DNA of 64,000 nucleotides from Deinococcus depolymerans (GTDB taxonomy: Bacteria > Deinococcota > Deinococci > Deinococcales > Deinococcaceae): assembly GCF_039522025.1 (NCBI RefSeq), contig NZ_BAAADB010000004.1:186001-250000 (forward strand), read 5' to 3'. Position 1 is the first letter of the stretch. The number at the start of each line of letters is the position of its first letter. The position numbers were made by a program, and so were the translations under genes. The notes under the pieces were generated by a model that was not told where the DNA came from, did not search any database, and saw nothing but the letters and a program-made list of their open reading frames with translations. Positions 12,253-20,827 of the stretch are shown in pieces.

Positions 12253-13911
12253 ATGCCCCGTTCCCTGACCATCCTGACCGCTGCCCTGCTGTTCGCCCTC
12301 CCAGAGGCCCGCGCGGCCACGCCCACGCCCGCCACCGACGTGCCAGCCAGCTGCGGCACGACCCTTGCCCAGAAAGCCTGGATGTTCCAGGGGCAGCGCG
12401 GCTACTTCTTCTACGGTGACGAACTGTCTGGCCTGTGGATGCAGCGCCCGTGGGCCGAGGCCCGCAGCACCTTCGTGCCCGGCGCCGTCAGGCTTGCGGC
12501 GACCCTGAAAGCCCGGGGCGTCACGCTGGTGCTGGCCCCCGTGCCGCCCCGATCCTTCGTGACGCCCGGGCAGCTCAGTTCCGCCAGCCCCGCCCAGAAG
12601 GCCTTCGACACCAAGGCCGCCCAGGCTTTCTACGCGGGACTGGTCGCGGACCTGCGCGCCGCCGGCGTGCCGACCGCGGACCTCCTGACGCCCGCCGTGC
12701 AGCAGGGGGACGCCGGGCTCTTCCGTCAGGACATCCACTGGACGCCGCAGGGCGCGCAGGCCGCCGCGCAGGCCGTGACGGCAACTGTCGGGACGCTCAG
12801 GCTCCTGCCTTCCCAGGACGCGTTCGTGAGCCTCAGATCCGGCACCGTCACCCGTCAGGTGCAGGATCAGCCGGTGCTGGGGCAGCTCGCCACGCTGTGC
12901 GGTCTCACGGTCGCGCCGGAAACGTATGCGGAGTACCAGACGCGGCCCGCCGGCGCGCTGGTGGCCGCTCCGGGGAATTTCGGCGCGAGCGAGGGCACGG
13001 TACGCTGGGCGTTCGGGCCGGTTGCGGGCGTGTCGTACGCGGTGAAGGCGGCCGGTCCGGTCACCGTGGACGCCACCTTCGAGACGCCCCTGGAGGGGCA
13101 GGGGGTCGAGGTGCGGGCCGGCGGGAAGGTGCTCGACACCATCCAGGGCCTGAAGCGGGGTGAGAACGTCACCCGCCGGTGGACCGTGGACGCCGCGGCC
13201 GGCGGCAACGACCTGGAGTTCCGCTTTGCCGATTACAACGGTGGCCGCACCACCTTCGCGCCCGGAGACGGGCGCCCGATGGCCGTGATCTTCAAGAAGC
13301 TGACCGTGACGTCCAGCGACGTCACGGTGGACCTGGTGAAAGGGGACAGCGCGGGCAGCGGCCTGCTGGCGGGCGCGGCGGATGTGGTGCTGGTCGGGGC
13401 CAGTTCATCGCTGCCGTCCCTGAATTTCGCGGGTTTCCTTCAGGAGGGACTGGGCGTCCGTGTCGACAACGTGTCGTTCGGGGGAGCGGGGGTATTCTCG
13501 AGCCTGAAAGACTACCTGCTCGACGACGCATTCACGCAGAGCCGACCGAAGGTGCTGATCTGGCAGGTGCCGCTGCTGGGCGGGGAGGATACTGCCGAGG
13601 CGGACCTGCGTTTCGTGACGGCCGCCGCGCTGGGCGCCCGCGGCGGCGTCACGGCCAGCGGCACGGGTCAGGTCGGACTGGACACCGGCAACCTGACCCC
13701 ACGTGCGGTTCGCGTGCATGCCGCCGACGCTGCCGTGCAGGCCGTGACCGTCACGGTCACGACCGACAGCGGCACGAGGACCTTCCGGATTGTGAACTCA
13801 GATCGCATGACGCACCGCCAGGACTTCCTGCTCAGCCTCGACGGCCTGGGGAAGGTAAAGCGCGTGGACGTGAAGGCCAGCGGCGCACTGACACTCGACG
13901 TGACCCCCTGA
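12253..13911 (+). CDS. AlgX-like acetyltransferase with inserted beta domain
   Basis: Secreted protein of 552 aa; signal peptide about 1-21 (cut near ARAA). Residues 36-180 resemble the AlgX/AlgJ SGNH core, with catalytic D160-x-H162 in FRQDIHWTPQGAQ. The matching nucleophile position appears much later, in VLVGASSSLPSLNFAGFL (about 380-396). Between them residues ~235-360 form a Gly/Val/Thr-rich beta segment (SYAVKAAGPVTVDATFETPL, NDLEFRFADYNGGRTTF) resembling a carbohydrate-binding-like fold, and a further beta region fills 455-552. The true start is the ATG after a repeat, 12253; the upstream open frame is not coding. Probably acts with the AlgI/J/F-like genes before it. Confidence 0.75.
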   Translation: MPRSLTILTAALLFALPEARAATPTPATDVPASCGTTLAQKAWMFQGQRGYFFYGDELSGLWMQRPWAEARSTFVPGAVRLAATLKARGVTLVLAPVPPRSFVTPGQLSSASPAQKAFDTKAAQAFYAGLVADLRAAGVPTADLLTPAVQQGDAGLFRQDIHWTPQGAQAAAQAVTATVGTLRLLPSQDAFVSLRSGTVTRQVQDQPVLGQLATLCGLTVAPETYAEYQTRPAGALVAAPGNFGASEGTVRWAFGPVAGVSYAVKAAGPVTVDATFETPLEGQGVEVRAGGKVLDTIQGLKRGENVTRRWTVDAAAGGNDLEFRFADYNGGRTTFAPGDGRPMAVIFKKLTVTSSDVTVDLVKGDSAGSGLLAGAADVVLVGASSSLPSLNFAGFLQEGLGVRVDNVSFGGAGVFSSLKDYLLDDAFTQSRPKVLIWQVPLLGGEDTAEADLRFVTAAALGARGGVTASGTGQVGLDTGNLTPRAVRVHAADAAVQAVTVTVTTDSGTRTFRIVNSDRMTHRQDFLLSLDGLGKVKRVDVKASGALTLDVTP

Positions 13912-13928
13912 CCACGGCGCCCGGCGCG

Positions 13929-13968
13929 GCCACCCGGTGCCCCCGCCCTCTGTGGGGCACCGGGTGGC
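13929..13968. terminator. Terminator hairpin
   Basis: A perfect 15-bp stem (GCCACCCGGTGCCCC and its complement) with a 10-nt loop, 17 bp downstream of the AlgX-like stop. It ends the acetylation cassette. Confidence 0.75.
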
Positions 13969-14071
13969 TCATGCCCTGTCCCGGGCGCCGGCTGCCCGAC
14001 GAAGGGGGGAGCGGCGCCGGGCATGCGTCACAATGGGGAACAGACGCATGGCGCAACGGAGGGCCACAGGA

Positions 14072-15721
14072 ATGGACGCAGACATCATCGTGGTGGGAGC
14101 CGGACTGGCCGGACTGGTCGCCGCGGCCGAGGCCGCCGACGCCGGGAAGCGCGTGCTGCTGCTGGACCAGGAAGGAGAGCAGAACCTGGGCGGGCAGGCA
14201 TTCTGGTCATTCGGGGGCCTGTTCCTGGTGGACAGCCCCGAGCAGCGCCGCCTGGGCATCCGCGACAGCCGCGAGCTGGCCCTGAGCGACTGGATGACCA
14301 CCGCCGGTTTCGACCGGCCCGAGGATCACTGGCCCCGGCAGTGGGCGCAGGCGTACGTGGACTTCGCGGCGGGCGAGAAACGCGCGTGGCTGGCCGCGCA
14401 GGGCCTGAAACTGTTCCCGGTGGTCGGCTGGGCCGAGCGGGGCGGGCAGGGCGCGCTGGGGCCGGGAAACAGCGTGCCGCGCTTCCACATCACCTGGGGG
14501 ACCGGGCCGGGCGTGGTCGAGCCGTTCGAGCGGCGCGTGCGCGCCCACCTGCTGTCCGGGCGCATCCGCGCGCACTTCCGGCACCGGGTGCGGGAACTGG
14601 TGTTCGACGGTCCGGCCGTGGCGGGCGTGCGCGGCGACGTGCTGGAAGCCTCGCAGGTCGCGCGAGGCGAGGCGAGCTCCCGCGTGGTCGTCGGGGACTT
14701 CGACCTGCGGGCCGGGGCGGTCATCGTGACCTCCGGCGGGATCGGCGGGAACCACGACCTGGTGCGCCGCAACTGGCCGCGCGAACGGCTGGGGGAACCC
14801 CCGGCGTTCATGGTGGCGGGCGTCCCCGCGCACGTGGACGGGCAGTTGCAGCAGACGGTGCACGCGCAGGGCGCGAACCTGATCAACCCGGACCGCATGT
14901 GGCATTACACCGAGGGCCTGCGCAACTGGAACCCCATCTGGAAGGGGCACGGCATCCGCGTGCTGCCGGGGCCCAGCAGCCTGTGGCTCTCCCCGGGCGG
15001 CGAGCGGCTGCCGTACCCGCACGCACCGGGCTTCGACACGCTCGGCACCCTGACGCACATCACCACGCGCGGCTGGCCGTACACATGGTTCGTGCTGAAC
15101 CGCGCCGTCATCAAGAAGGAATTCACGCTCAGCGGGAGCGAACAGAACCTCGACCTGACGGAACGGGACATCCGCGCCACGCTGGGCCGCGTGGGCAGCC
15201 GCGTGTCGCCCAGCGTGCAGGCCTTCATGGATCAGGGCGAGGACTTCGTGGTCCGCGACACCCTGGACGACCTGCTGCGCGGCATGGCCGACCTGACCGG
15301 CGACGGCCTGCTGGACCCCGAACAGGTGCGCCGCGAGATTCACGCGCGCGACGCGGCCCTGGCCAACCCCTTCGGGAAGGACCCGCAGATCACCGCGCTG
15401 CGCGGCGCCCGCGCCTACCTGGGCGACCGGCTGGTGCGCGTGGCGAAACCGGGACCGCTGCTGGACCCGCGGGGCGGGCCGCTGATCGCCGTGAAACTGA
15501 ACATCCTGACCCGCAAGACCCTCGGCGGCCTGGAAACCGACCTGAGCGCGCGCGTGCTGGGTCAGGGCGGGCAGCCCATTCCCGGCCTGTACGCGGCGGG
15601 CGAGGTCGCGGGCTTCGGCGGGGGCGGCGTGCACGGCTACCGCGCGCTGGAAGGCACCTTCCTGGGCGGCTGCATCTTCAGCGGCCGGATCGCGGGCCGC
15701 GCCGCCGCCGGGGCCGTGTAA
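14072..15721 (+). CDS. FAD-binding dehydrogenase (COG3573-type)
   Basis: Flavoprotein of 549 aa in the fumarate reductase/3-ketosteroid dehydrogenase superfamily. The N-terminal dinucleotide motif is IIVVGAGLAGLVAAAEAADA (residues ~4-23), followed by NLGGQAFWSFGGLFLV, typical of the COG3573 group whose substrate is unknown. The C-terminal FAD-closing motif is GLYAAGEVAGFGGGGVHGYRALEGTFLGGC. Start chosen for the GGAGG site 9 bp upstream; an earlier in-frame start has no support. The stop TAA shares its last base with a dispersed repeat. Confidence 0.85.
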   Translation: MDADIIVVGAGLAGLVAAAEAADAGKRVLLLDQEGEQNLGGQAFWSFGGLFLVDSPEQRRLGIRDSRELALSDWMTTAGFDRPEDHWPRQWAQAYVDFAAGEKRAWLAAQGLKLFPVVGWAERGGQGALGPGNSVPRFHITWGTGPGVVEPFERRVRAHLLSGRIRAHFRHRVRELVFDGPAVAGVRGDVLEASQVARGEASSRVVVGDFDLRAGAVIVTSGGIGGNHDLVRRNWPRERLGEPPAFMVAGVPAHVDGQLQQTVHAQGANLINPDRMWHYTEGLRNWNPIWKGHGIRVLPGPSSLWLSPGGERLPYPHAPGFDTLGTLTHITTRGWPYTWFVLNRAVIKKEFTLSGSEQNLDLTERDIRATLGRVGSRVSPSVQAFMDQGEDFVVRDTLDDLLRGMADLTGDGLLDPEQVRREIHARDAALANPFGKDPQITALRGARAYLGDRLVRVAKPGPLLDPRGGPLIAVKLNILTRKTLGGLETDLSARVLGQGGQPIPGLYAAGEVAGFGGGGVHGYRALEGTFLGGCIFSGRIAGRAAAGAV

Positions 15722-15802
15722 TCGGACTCCGGTTGAAGGGCTTGCAAAGCCGCTGGGTCCGAGCGGACGCGACTCGGAGAGCTGCTCCGCAGAGGAGCCA
15801 CA
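15721..15802 (+). repeat. Dispersed palindromic repeat, copy R4 (left part only)
   Basis: Begins ATCGGACTCCGGTTGAAGG on the last base of the preceding TAA and runs through GGTCCGAGCGGACGCGACTC and the variant middle GAGAGCTGCTCCGCAGAGGA, which is shared with copy R14. The right half is absent; the sequence switches directly into the 15804-15840 terminator hairpin. Confidence 0.75.
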
Positions 15803-15803
15803 A

Positions 15804-15840
15804 GAAGGGAGGCGCGGCCGCAGTGGCCGCGCCTCCCTTC
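15804..15840. terminator. Bidirectional terminator hairpin
   Basis: A perfect 16-bp stem (GAAGGGAGGCGCGGCC and complement) with a 5-nt loop, between convergent genes (FAD dehydrogenase, HU). It is directly fused to the truncated repeat R4. Confidence 0.85.
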
Positions 15841-15858
15841 GAACGGTCAGGCCGTTTC

Positions 15859-16221
15859 TTAGAGGTTGCCCTTGAGGGTGCTGGCGACCTTGAAGGCCAC
15901 TTTCTTGCCGGCGGGAATCTGGATCTTCTCGCTGGTGCCGGGCTTGACGCCGGTGCGGGCGGCGGTGGCCTTGACGCTCAGGGTGCCCAGGCCGGGCAGG
16001 CCGACGCTCTGGCCGCCCTTGATGGCGCCCACGATGACGTCCAGCATGGCGCTGACGGCTTCCTCGCTCTGCTTCTTGGTCAGGCCGGTCTTGTCGGCGA
16101 CCATTTCCACGAGCTGGGTCTTGGCGACCTTGGTGCTCTCGGCCTTGGGGGCGGCCTTGGCGGCGGGAGCGGCCTTGGCAGCGGGCTTCTTGGCGGGGGC
16201 TTTAGCAGACTTTTTCGTCAT
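15859..16221 (-). CDS. hup: HU-family DNA-binding protein with Lys-rich N-terminal tail
   Basis: Nucleoid protein of 120 aa. The HU core starts near residue 32 ([31 protein letters not shown]) and includes [27 protein letters not shown] and the C-terminal [16 protein letters not shown], as in HU/IHF dimers that bend DNA. Ahead of it is a Lys/Ala/Pro-rich tail ([20 protein letters not shown]), as known for Deinococcus HU and reminiscent of histone H1 tails. ATG 16221 is chosen; an in-frame ATG at 16233 would add four residues (MLLT), and neither has a strong ribosome site. Confidence 0.9.
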   Translation of the reverse strand: MTKKSAKAPAKKPAAKAAPAAKAAPKAESTKVAKTQLVEMVADKTGLTKKQSEEAVSAMLDVIVGAIKGGQSVGLPGLGTLSVKATAARTGVKPGTSEKIQIPAGKKVAFKVASTLKGNL

Positions 16222-16754
16222 GGTGAGCAGCATGACATACCGCCGCGCCCTTGGGAAGGGGGGGGAGGGAACGGGAATGCCCGCCAGCACGTTCTTCCCG
16301 CTGACGCAAATCGAAAAAACGCGTGTCACACGCTGATTTGCCGAATCCCTGAATTCGTGCGTGTGGCACGGCAGAACCGCTTGATGAAGGTCCACTCCGG
16401 CTGCGGGGCAGGTGCGTGAGAAAACCGGCGGGTCAGGACGGAGCCTGCACGCGGCGCCGCGGGGAGCAAAACGGGTTCCGGGCGTGGAGCTGGCATCCCG
16501 GTGCGGAAGCGGGCGGTCAACGGACCCGACGGCATCCGTTATAGACAGGTGCGCGGATGGGGCGGACCGGCCTGAGACGCACGAATTCCACCCGGCCGGG
16601 CGGTCCGCTGCCGGGGGCGGGTGACCCGGCGCGCAGACGCTGCGTCCACACCAGGAGAACTGCGCTACACTCGGTTCATCCACAACCTGTTTCTGGCGGT
16701 CCAGCGGCACTTGTTGGGCTTCGGCGGGCCGCCACGCATCTCACGGAGGTACCT
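16222..16754. other. Intergenic region with degenerate repeat
   Basis: About 530 bp between divergent hup and the acyl-CoA ligase gene. It holds a degenerate right half of the dispersed repeat (about 16468-16542) and a possible -10 (TACACT, 16666-16671) for the ligase gene; no good -35 was found. No coding sequence recognised. Confidence 0.5.
16468..16542 (+). repeat. Dispersed palindromic repeat, copy R5 (degenerate right half)
   Basis: Contains ACGGGTTCCGGGCGTGGAGC followed by TGGCATCCCGGTG, matching the repeat core, and ends near ACGGCATCCGTTAT, close to the usual right end. The left half is not recognisable, so this is a decayed copy. Confidence 0.45.
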
Positions 16755-18401
16755 ATGACGACCGCTCCCGCTCCGACCCGCTACTGGCCCGCCGGTAAAC
16801 CCCGTTCCCTGACGCTGCCTGCCACCGGCCTGATGCACAGCCTGCACGTGACCGCCGAACGCTACCCCGACAAGGTCGCCCTGTGGCACTACGGGAATGA
16901 GATCACGTACCGCGAACTGCGTGAGCAGGCCGAGCGGCTGGCCGGGCACCTCGCCTCGCAGGGCGTCGGGCAGGGTGACCGGGTGGCCGTGTGGATGCAG
17001 AACAGCCCCGCGTGGGTGATCAGCGCCTTTGCCGCGTGGCACCTGGGCGCGGTGGTGGTGCCGCTGGCGCCCATGCTGCAGGCCCGCGAGTTCGGGTTCT
17101 TCCTGCAGGACGCCGGGATTCGCGTGGGCGTGGTCGGCGCGGAACTGTACGAGCGGGCCAGGCAGGGCGGGCTGGCGCACGCGGTCGTGGCGAACATCAT
17201 GCGCGGCACGGACCCCGCGTGCGGCGTTCCCATCCCCGACGGTCTGGACGTGGAACCCGAGCTGCAGGGCGACGACGTGACCCTGGAAACCGCGCTGAAG
17301 GCCAACCCCGTCCCGATGGCGAACGTGACGGCCGCGGACCTGTGCATCATGCCGTACACGTCCGGCACGACCGGGCTGCCCAAGGGCTGCATGCACACGC
17401 ACAGCAGCGTGCAGGCCAACGTGTTCGGCGCGGGCGTGTGGGTGGACAGCACCGTCGAGGACGTGTTCCTGGCGGCCCTGCCGTTCTTCCACGTGACGGG
17501 GTTCATCAATTCGCTGATGGGCGGCGTGACCAGTGGCGCGCGCGTGGTGATCATGTCCCGCTGGGACCGGGACGCGGCCCGCACCCTGATCCGCGAGCAG
17601 GGCGTGACGCTCTGGACGAACACGCCCACCATGATCATCGACCTGATGGCCTCCCCGAACTTCGACCCGGCGGACCTGGGGTCGCTGCGCAGCGTCACGG
17701 GCGGCGGGGCCAGCCTGCCGGCGTCGGTCGGGCAGCGCCTGCTGGACCTGACGGGCATCATGTTCCTCGAGGGGTACGGCCTGTCCGAGACGATGGCGCA
17801 GTCGCACAGCAACCCCAGGGGCCGGCAGAAACTCCAGTGCCTGGGCATTCCGCTGTTCAACGTGGATTCCCGCATCGTGGACATCGAGACCGGGCAGGAA
17901 CTCCCGGCCGGGCAGACGGGCGAGATCGTGATCCGGGGACCGCAGGTGATGCAGGGCTACTGGAACCGCCCCGACGCGACCGCCGAGGCGTTCATGGAGA
18001 TCGACGGACAGCAGTTCTTCCGCACGGGCGACCTGGGGTACATGGACGACGAGGGGTACTTCTTCTTCGCGGACCGCCTCAAGCGCATGGTGAACGTGTC
18101 CGGCATGAAGGTCTGGCCGGCCGAGGTGGAGAACCTGCTGCACGGCCACCCGGCCATTCAGGAGGCCTGCGTGATCAGCGTGCCGGACGAACGCAGCGGC
18201 GAACGCGCCCGCGCGCTGGTCGTGCTGCGCCCCGGCATGAGCGCCACGCCCGCCGAACTGGAAGCCTGGGCGCGCGAGCAGATGGCCACGTACAAGGTCC
18301 CGCGCGACTGGCAGTTCGTGGACAGCCTGCCCCGCAGCCCCACCGGCAAGGTCGCGTGGCGGCAGTTGCAGGAGGCCGCGCGGGCCCAGATGGCCTCCTG
18401 A
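16755..18401 (+). CDS. AMP-dependent acyl-CoA synthetase (fatty-acid-CoA ligase type)
   Basis: Adenylating enzyme of 548 aa that activates a carboxylic acid as acyl-AMP and then acyl-CoA. Motifs: P-loop YTSGTTGLPKGCMHTH near residue 205, GYGLSETMAQSH near 345, GDLGYMDDEGYFFFADRLKRM near 430, and the C-terminal Lys in SPTGKVAWRQL near 535. A strong GGAGG site at 16745 supports ATG 16755. Substrate cannot be read from sequence; medium- or long-chain acids are most likely given the many acyl-CoA genes in the window. Monocistronic, followed by a strong terminator. Confidence 0.88.
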   Translation: MTTAPAPTRYWPAGKPRSLTLPATGLMHSLHVTAERYPDKVALWHYGNEITYRELREQAERLAGHLASQGVGQGDRVAVWMQNSPAWVISAFAAWHLGAVVVPLAPMLQAREFGFFLQDAGIRVGVVGAELYERARQGGLAHAVVANIMRGTDPACGVPIPDGLDVEPELQGDDVTLETALKANPVPMANVTAADLCIMPYTSGTTGLPKGCMHTHSSVQANVFGAGVWVDSTVEDVFLAALPFFHVTGFINSLMGGVTSGARVVIMSRWDRDAARTLIREQGVTLWTNTPTMIIDLMASPNFDPADLGSLRSVTGGGASLPASVGQRLLDLTGIMFLEGYGLSETMAQSHSNPRGRQKLQCLGIPLFNVDSRIVDIETGQELPAGQTGEIVIRGPQVMQGYWNRPDATAEAFMEIDGQQFFRTGDLGYMDDEGYFFFADRLKRMVNVSGMKVWPAEVENLLHGHPAIQEACVISVPDERSGERARALVVLRPGMSATPAELEAWAREQMATYKVPRDWQFVDSLPRSPTGKVAWRQLQEAARAQMAS

Positions 18402-18418
18402 GCATCCGCAGCCCGGGC

Positions 18419-18468
18419 AGCGGGCAGGCGCGTCCCGGTCACGATCAGCCGGGACGCGCCTGCCCGCT
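18419..18468. terminator. Terminator hairpin with 20-bp perfect stem
   Basis: AGCGGGCAGGCGCGTCCCGG pairs perfectly with its complement across a 10-nt loop, 17 bp after the acyl-CoA ligase stop. Exceptionally stable; no T-run follows. Confidence 0.85.
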
Positions 18469-18521
18469 GTCAGAATGGGCGTCCGTCCGGCTCCACTCCC
18501 CCCCCTCGCGAGGTGCCCTGC

Positions 18522-19526
18522 ATGACCTACCAACCGAACCCGCAGCGTTACGAGGCCCTTCCCTACCGCCGCGCGGGCCGCAGTGGCCTGCGGCTGCCGG
18601 CCGTGTCGCTGGGCCTGTGGCATAACTTCGGCGGCGTGGACCGCTTCGAGAACGCCCGCGCGATGGTCCGCACGGCCTTCGACGCCGGGATCACGCACTT
18701 CGACCTGGCGAACAATTACGGGCCGCCGCCCGGCAGCGCCGAGGAGACCTTCGGGCGGCTGCTGCGCGGGGACCTCGCGCCGTTCCGGGACGAGCTGATC
18801 GTGTCCAGCAAGGCCGGGTACACCATGTGGCCCGGCCCGTACGGCGACTGGGGCAGCCGCAAGTACCTGCTGGCGTCCTGCGACGCGAGCCTCAGGCGGC
18901 TGGGTCTGGAGTACGTGGACGTGTTCTACCACCACCGGCCGGACCCGGACACGCCGCTGGCGGAGACGATGGGAGCGCTCGATCAGATCGTGCGGAGCGG
19001 GCGGGCGCTGTACGTGGGTGTCAGCAACTACCCGGCGGCGCGGCTGCGCGAGGCGGCCGCCATCCTGCGGGACCTGGGCACGCCGTTCGTGCTGAACCAG
19101 CCGAGTTACTCGATGTTCAACCGCTGGCTGGAACCCGACGGCCTGATCGGCGCGCTCGACGACGAGGGCGTGGGCGCGGTCGTGTTCAGTCCGCTGGCGC
19201 AGGGCCTGCTGAGCACCCGTTACCTGAATGGCATTCCCGGCGATTCCCGCGCGGCGAGCGCCACCGGGTTCCTGAAGGCGGACGCCGTGACCCCGGAGCG
19301 GATCGCGCAGGTCCGTGCGCTGAACGACGTGGCCGCCGCGCGCGGGCAGACGCTGGTGCAGCTGGCGCTGGCGTGGGTGCTGCGCTGGCCGCAGGTGACG
19401 AGCGCCCTGATCGGCGCGAGCCGCCCCGAGCAGATCACCGACGCGGCCGGAGCCCTGAACGCCCCGCCCCTGACCGAGGCGGAACTGGAGGCCATCGAGG
19501 CGATCCTGAGCGGGGCGCCCGCGTGA
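18522..19526 (+). CDS. Aldo/keto reductase, L-glyceraldehyde-3-phosphate reductase type
   Basis: NADPH-dependent reductase of 334 aa resembling YghZ/GprA (AKR14). Catalytic tetrad is visible: Asp and Tyr in HFDLANNYGPPPGSAE, Lys in IVSSKAGYTMWPGPYG, His in VFYHHRPDP. The MWPGPYGDWGSRKYL segment and NRWLEPDGLI are typical of this subgroup. Start ATG 18522 has a GCGAGGT site 7-8 bp upstream; an in-frame GTG at 18513 is less likely. In E. coli the homologue reduces L-glyceraldehyde 3-phosphate and methylglyoxal; here the role is detoxification by inference. Confidence 0.85.
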   Translation: MTYQPNPQRYEALPYRRAGRSGLRLPAVSLGLWHNFGGVDRFENARAMVRTAFDAGITHFDLANNYGPPPGSAEETFGRLLRGDLAPFRDELIVSSKAGYTMWPGPYGDWGSRKYLLASCDASLRRLGLEYVDVFYHHRPDPDTPLAETMGALDQIVRSGRALYVGVSNYPAARLREAAAILRDLGTPFVLNQPSYSMFNRWLEPDGLIGALDDEGVGAVVFSPLAQGLLSTRYLNGIPGDSRAASATGFLKADAVTPERIAQVRALNDVAAARGQTLVQLALAWVLRWPQVTSALIGASRPEQITDAAGALNAPPLTEAELEAIEAILSGAPA

Positions 19527-19596
19527 CTCCTGGGTACACTCTTCAAGACTGACCCGGCTCTCCAACCCTGCCCCCACTCCCCAAAGGACGCCCGCC

Positions 19597-20583
19597 ATGA
19601 CCCACCCGACCAGCGCCGACCTGCCCGCCTTCCTGCCGCTCACGCCCCGCTACCAGGCGCGGGTGTGGGGCGGTGACCGCCTCGCCCCGCCCGCCCCGGA
19701 CGGCACGCCCATCGGGGAGGCCTGGATTGCCGACGGGCAGAGCGTCGTGAGCGGCGGCCCGCTGGCCGGGCGGACCGTCGCGGCCGTCATGCAGGCGCAC
19801 CCGGCCGCGCTGCTGGGCGCCGGGCAGGACGCACGGGACGGCTTCCCGCTGCTGATCAAGCTGCTCGACTGCCGCGACTGGCTGAGCGTGCAGGTCCACC
19901 CGGACGACGCGCAGGCCCGCGAGATGGTCGGCCCCGGCGAGCGCGGCAAGACCGAGGCGTGGCACTTCCTGCACGTGGAACCCGGCGCGGAACTGCTGGC
20001 CGGCGTGCAGCCCGGCACGACCCCGCAGGCCCTGGCGGACGCCATCCGGGGGGGCGGCATCCTGAACCTCAGTCAGCGGCACCGGCCGCAGGAGGGAGAC
20101 ACGCTGTTCATCCCGGCCGGCACCCTGCACGCCCTGGGGCCGGGGCTGCTGCTGTACGAGGTGCAGCAGGCGAGCGACACCACGTACCGCGTGTTCGACT
20201 GGGACCGCCCCGCCAGCGCCGGACGCGCCCTGCACCTAGAGGAGAGCGTCGCCGTGACCGACCCGGCCCGGCAGGGAGAGCTGCGCACGGCCGCGCAGAC
20301 CGGCGGGCTGGGGGAACTGGTCCGCTGCGGGCCGTTCACGCTGAACGGCGTCGCGGGCGGAATCGAGCAGAACACCGGGGGCCGCTTCGCGCTGGTGACG
20401 GTCGTGAGCGGCACGCTGACCCTGCGCGCCGGCAACGAGACCCTGACCCTGGACACGCACCAGACCGCGCTGATTCCCGCCGCGACCGGCCCGTACCGCC
20501 TCGACGGGCACGGACGGGCGCTCGTCGCGCAGCCGGGCGTGGGGCCAGCGGAGAGCGGGGGCAGCGATCCCTCACGGGGCTGA
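19597..20583 (+). CDS. manA: Mannose-6-phosphate isomerase, class I
   Basis: Zn-dependent isomerase of 328 aa interconverting fructose 6-phosphate and mannose 6-phosphate, an entry to GDP-mannose and polysaccharide synthesis. Metal ligands appear in [13 protein letters not shown] (Gln, His) and the His of [11 protein letters not shown], with [10 protein letters not shown] also conserved. The length fits the short Bacillus-type class I enzymes. AAGGA precedes the ATG by 9 bp. A possible -10 TACACT lies at 19535-19540. It may supply precursors to the exopolysaccharide acetylated by the 8.7-13.9 kb cassette; that link is inference. Confidence 0.9.
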   Translation: MTHPTSADLPAFLPLTPRYQARVWGGDRLAPPAPDGTPIGEAWIADGQSVVSGGPLAGRTVAAVMQAHPAALLGAGQDARDGFPLLIKLLDCRDWLSVQVHPDDAQAREMVGPGERGKTEAWHFLHVEPGAELLAGVQPGTTPQALADAIRGGGILNLSQRHRPQEGDTLFIPAGTLHALGPGLLLYEVQQASDTTYRVFDWDRPASAGRALHLEESVAVTDPARQGELRTAAQTGGLGELVRCGPFTLNGVAGGIEQNTGGRFALVTVVSGTLTLRAGNETLTLDTHQTALIPAATGPYRLDGHGRALVAQPGVGPAESGGSDPSRG

Positions 20584-20601
20584 ACCGACATCAAGCCTGA
20601 G

Positions 20602-20636
20602 CACAGGCCCCCGGCGTGATCTGCCGGGGGCCTGTG
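20602..20636 (+). terminator. Rho-independent terminator
   Basis: A perfect 14-bp stem (CACAGGCCCCCGGC with complement), 7-nt loop, then TTTGTGTG, 18 bp after the manA stop. Confidence 0.85.
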
Positions 20637-20692
20637 TTTGTGTGCCTCTGTATGGACCGGGGCGAAGGTCAGCCACCCACTCCTCGTCCGTC

Positions 20693-20827
20693 ATACGGAT
20701 TCCGTTTGTTTCGCCTACAATCCGGAACTTCACCGGATTGCCGGCTCCACGTCCGGAACCCGCCCCTCTCCCACTCGCTTCGCTCGGATTGAACGGGCTT
20801 TGCAGCCCCTTCAATCGGAGTCCGTAT
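20693..20827 (-). repeat. Dispersed palindromic repeat, copy R6
   Basis: Near-consensus 135-bp copy in reverse orientation: starts ATACGGATTCCGTTTGTTTC, has ATCCGGAACTTCACCGGAT, CTCCACGTCCGGAACCCG and ACTCGCTTCGCTCGGATTG, and ends AATCGGAGTCCGTAT. Its final T is the first base of TCA, the complement of the next gene's TGA stop, so element and stop codon share a base. Confidence 0.92.

Noticed and set aside
16665..19643. 992-codon minus-strand frame over the acyl-CoA ligase and aldo/keto reductase genes
   Set aside because: Shadow frame with low-complexity translation; two well-conserved plus-strand genes occupy the region.
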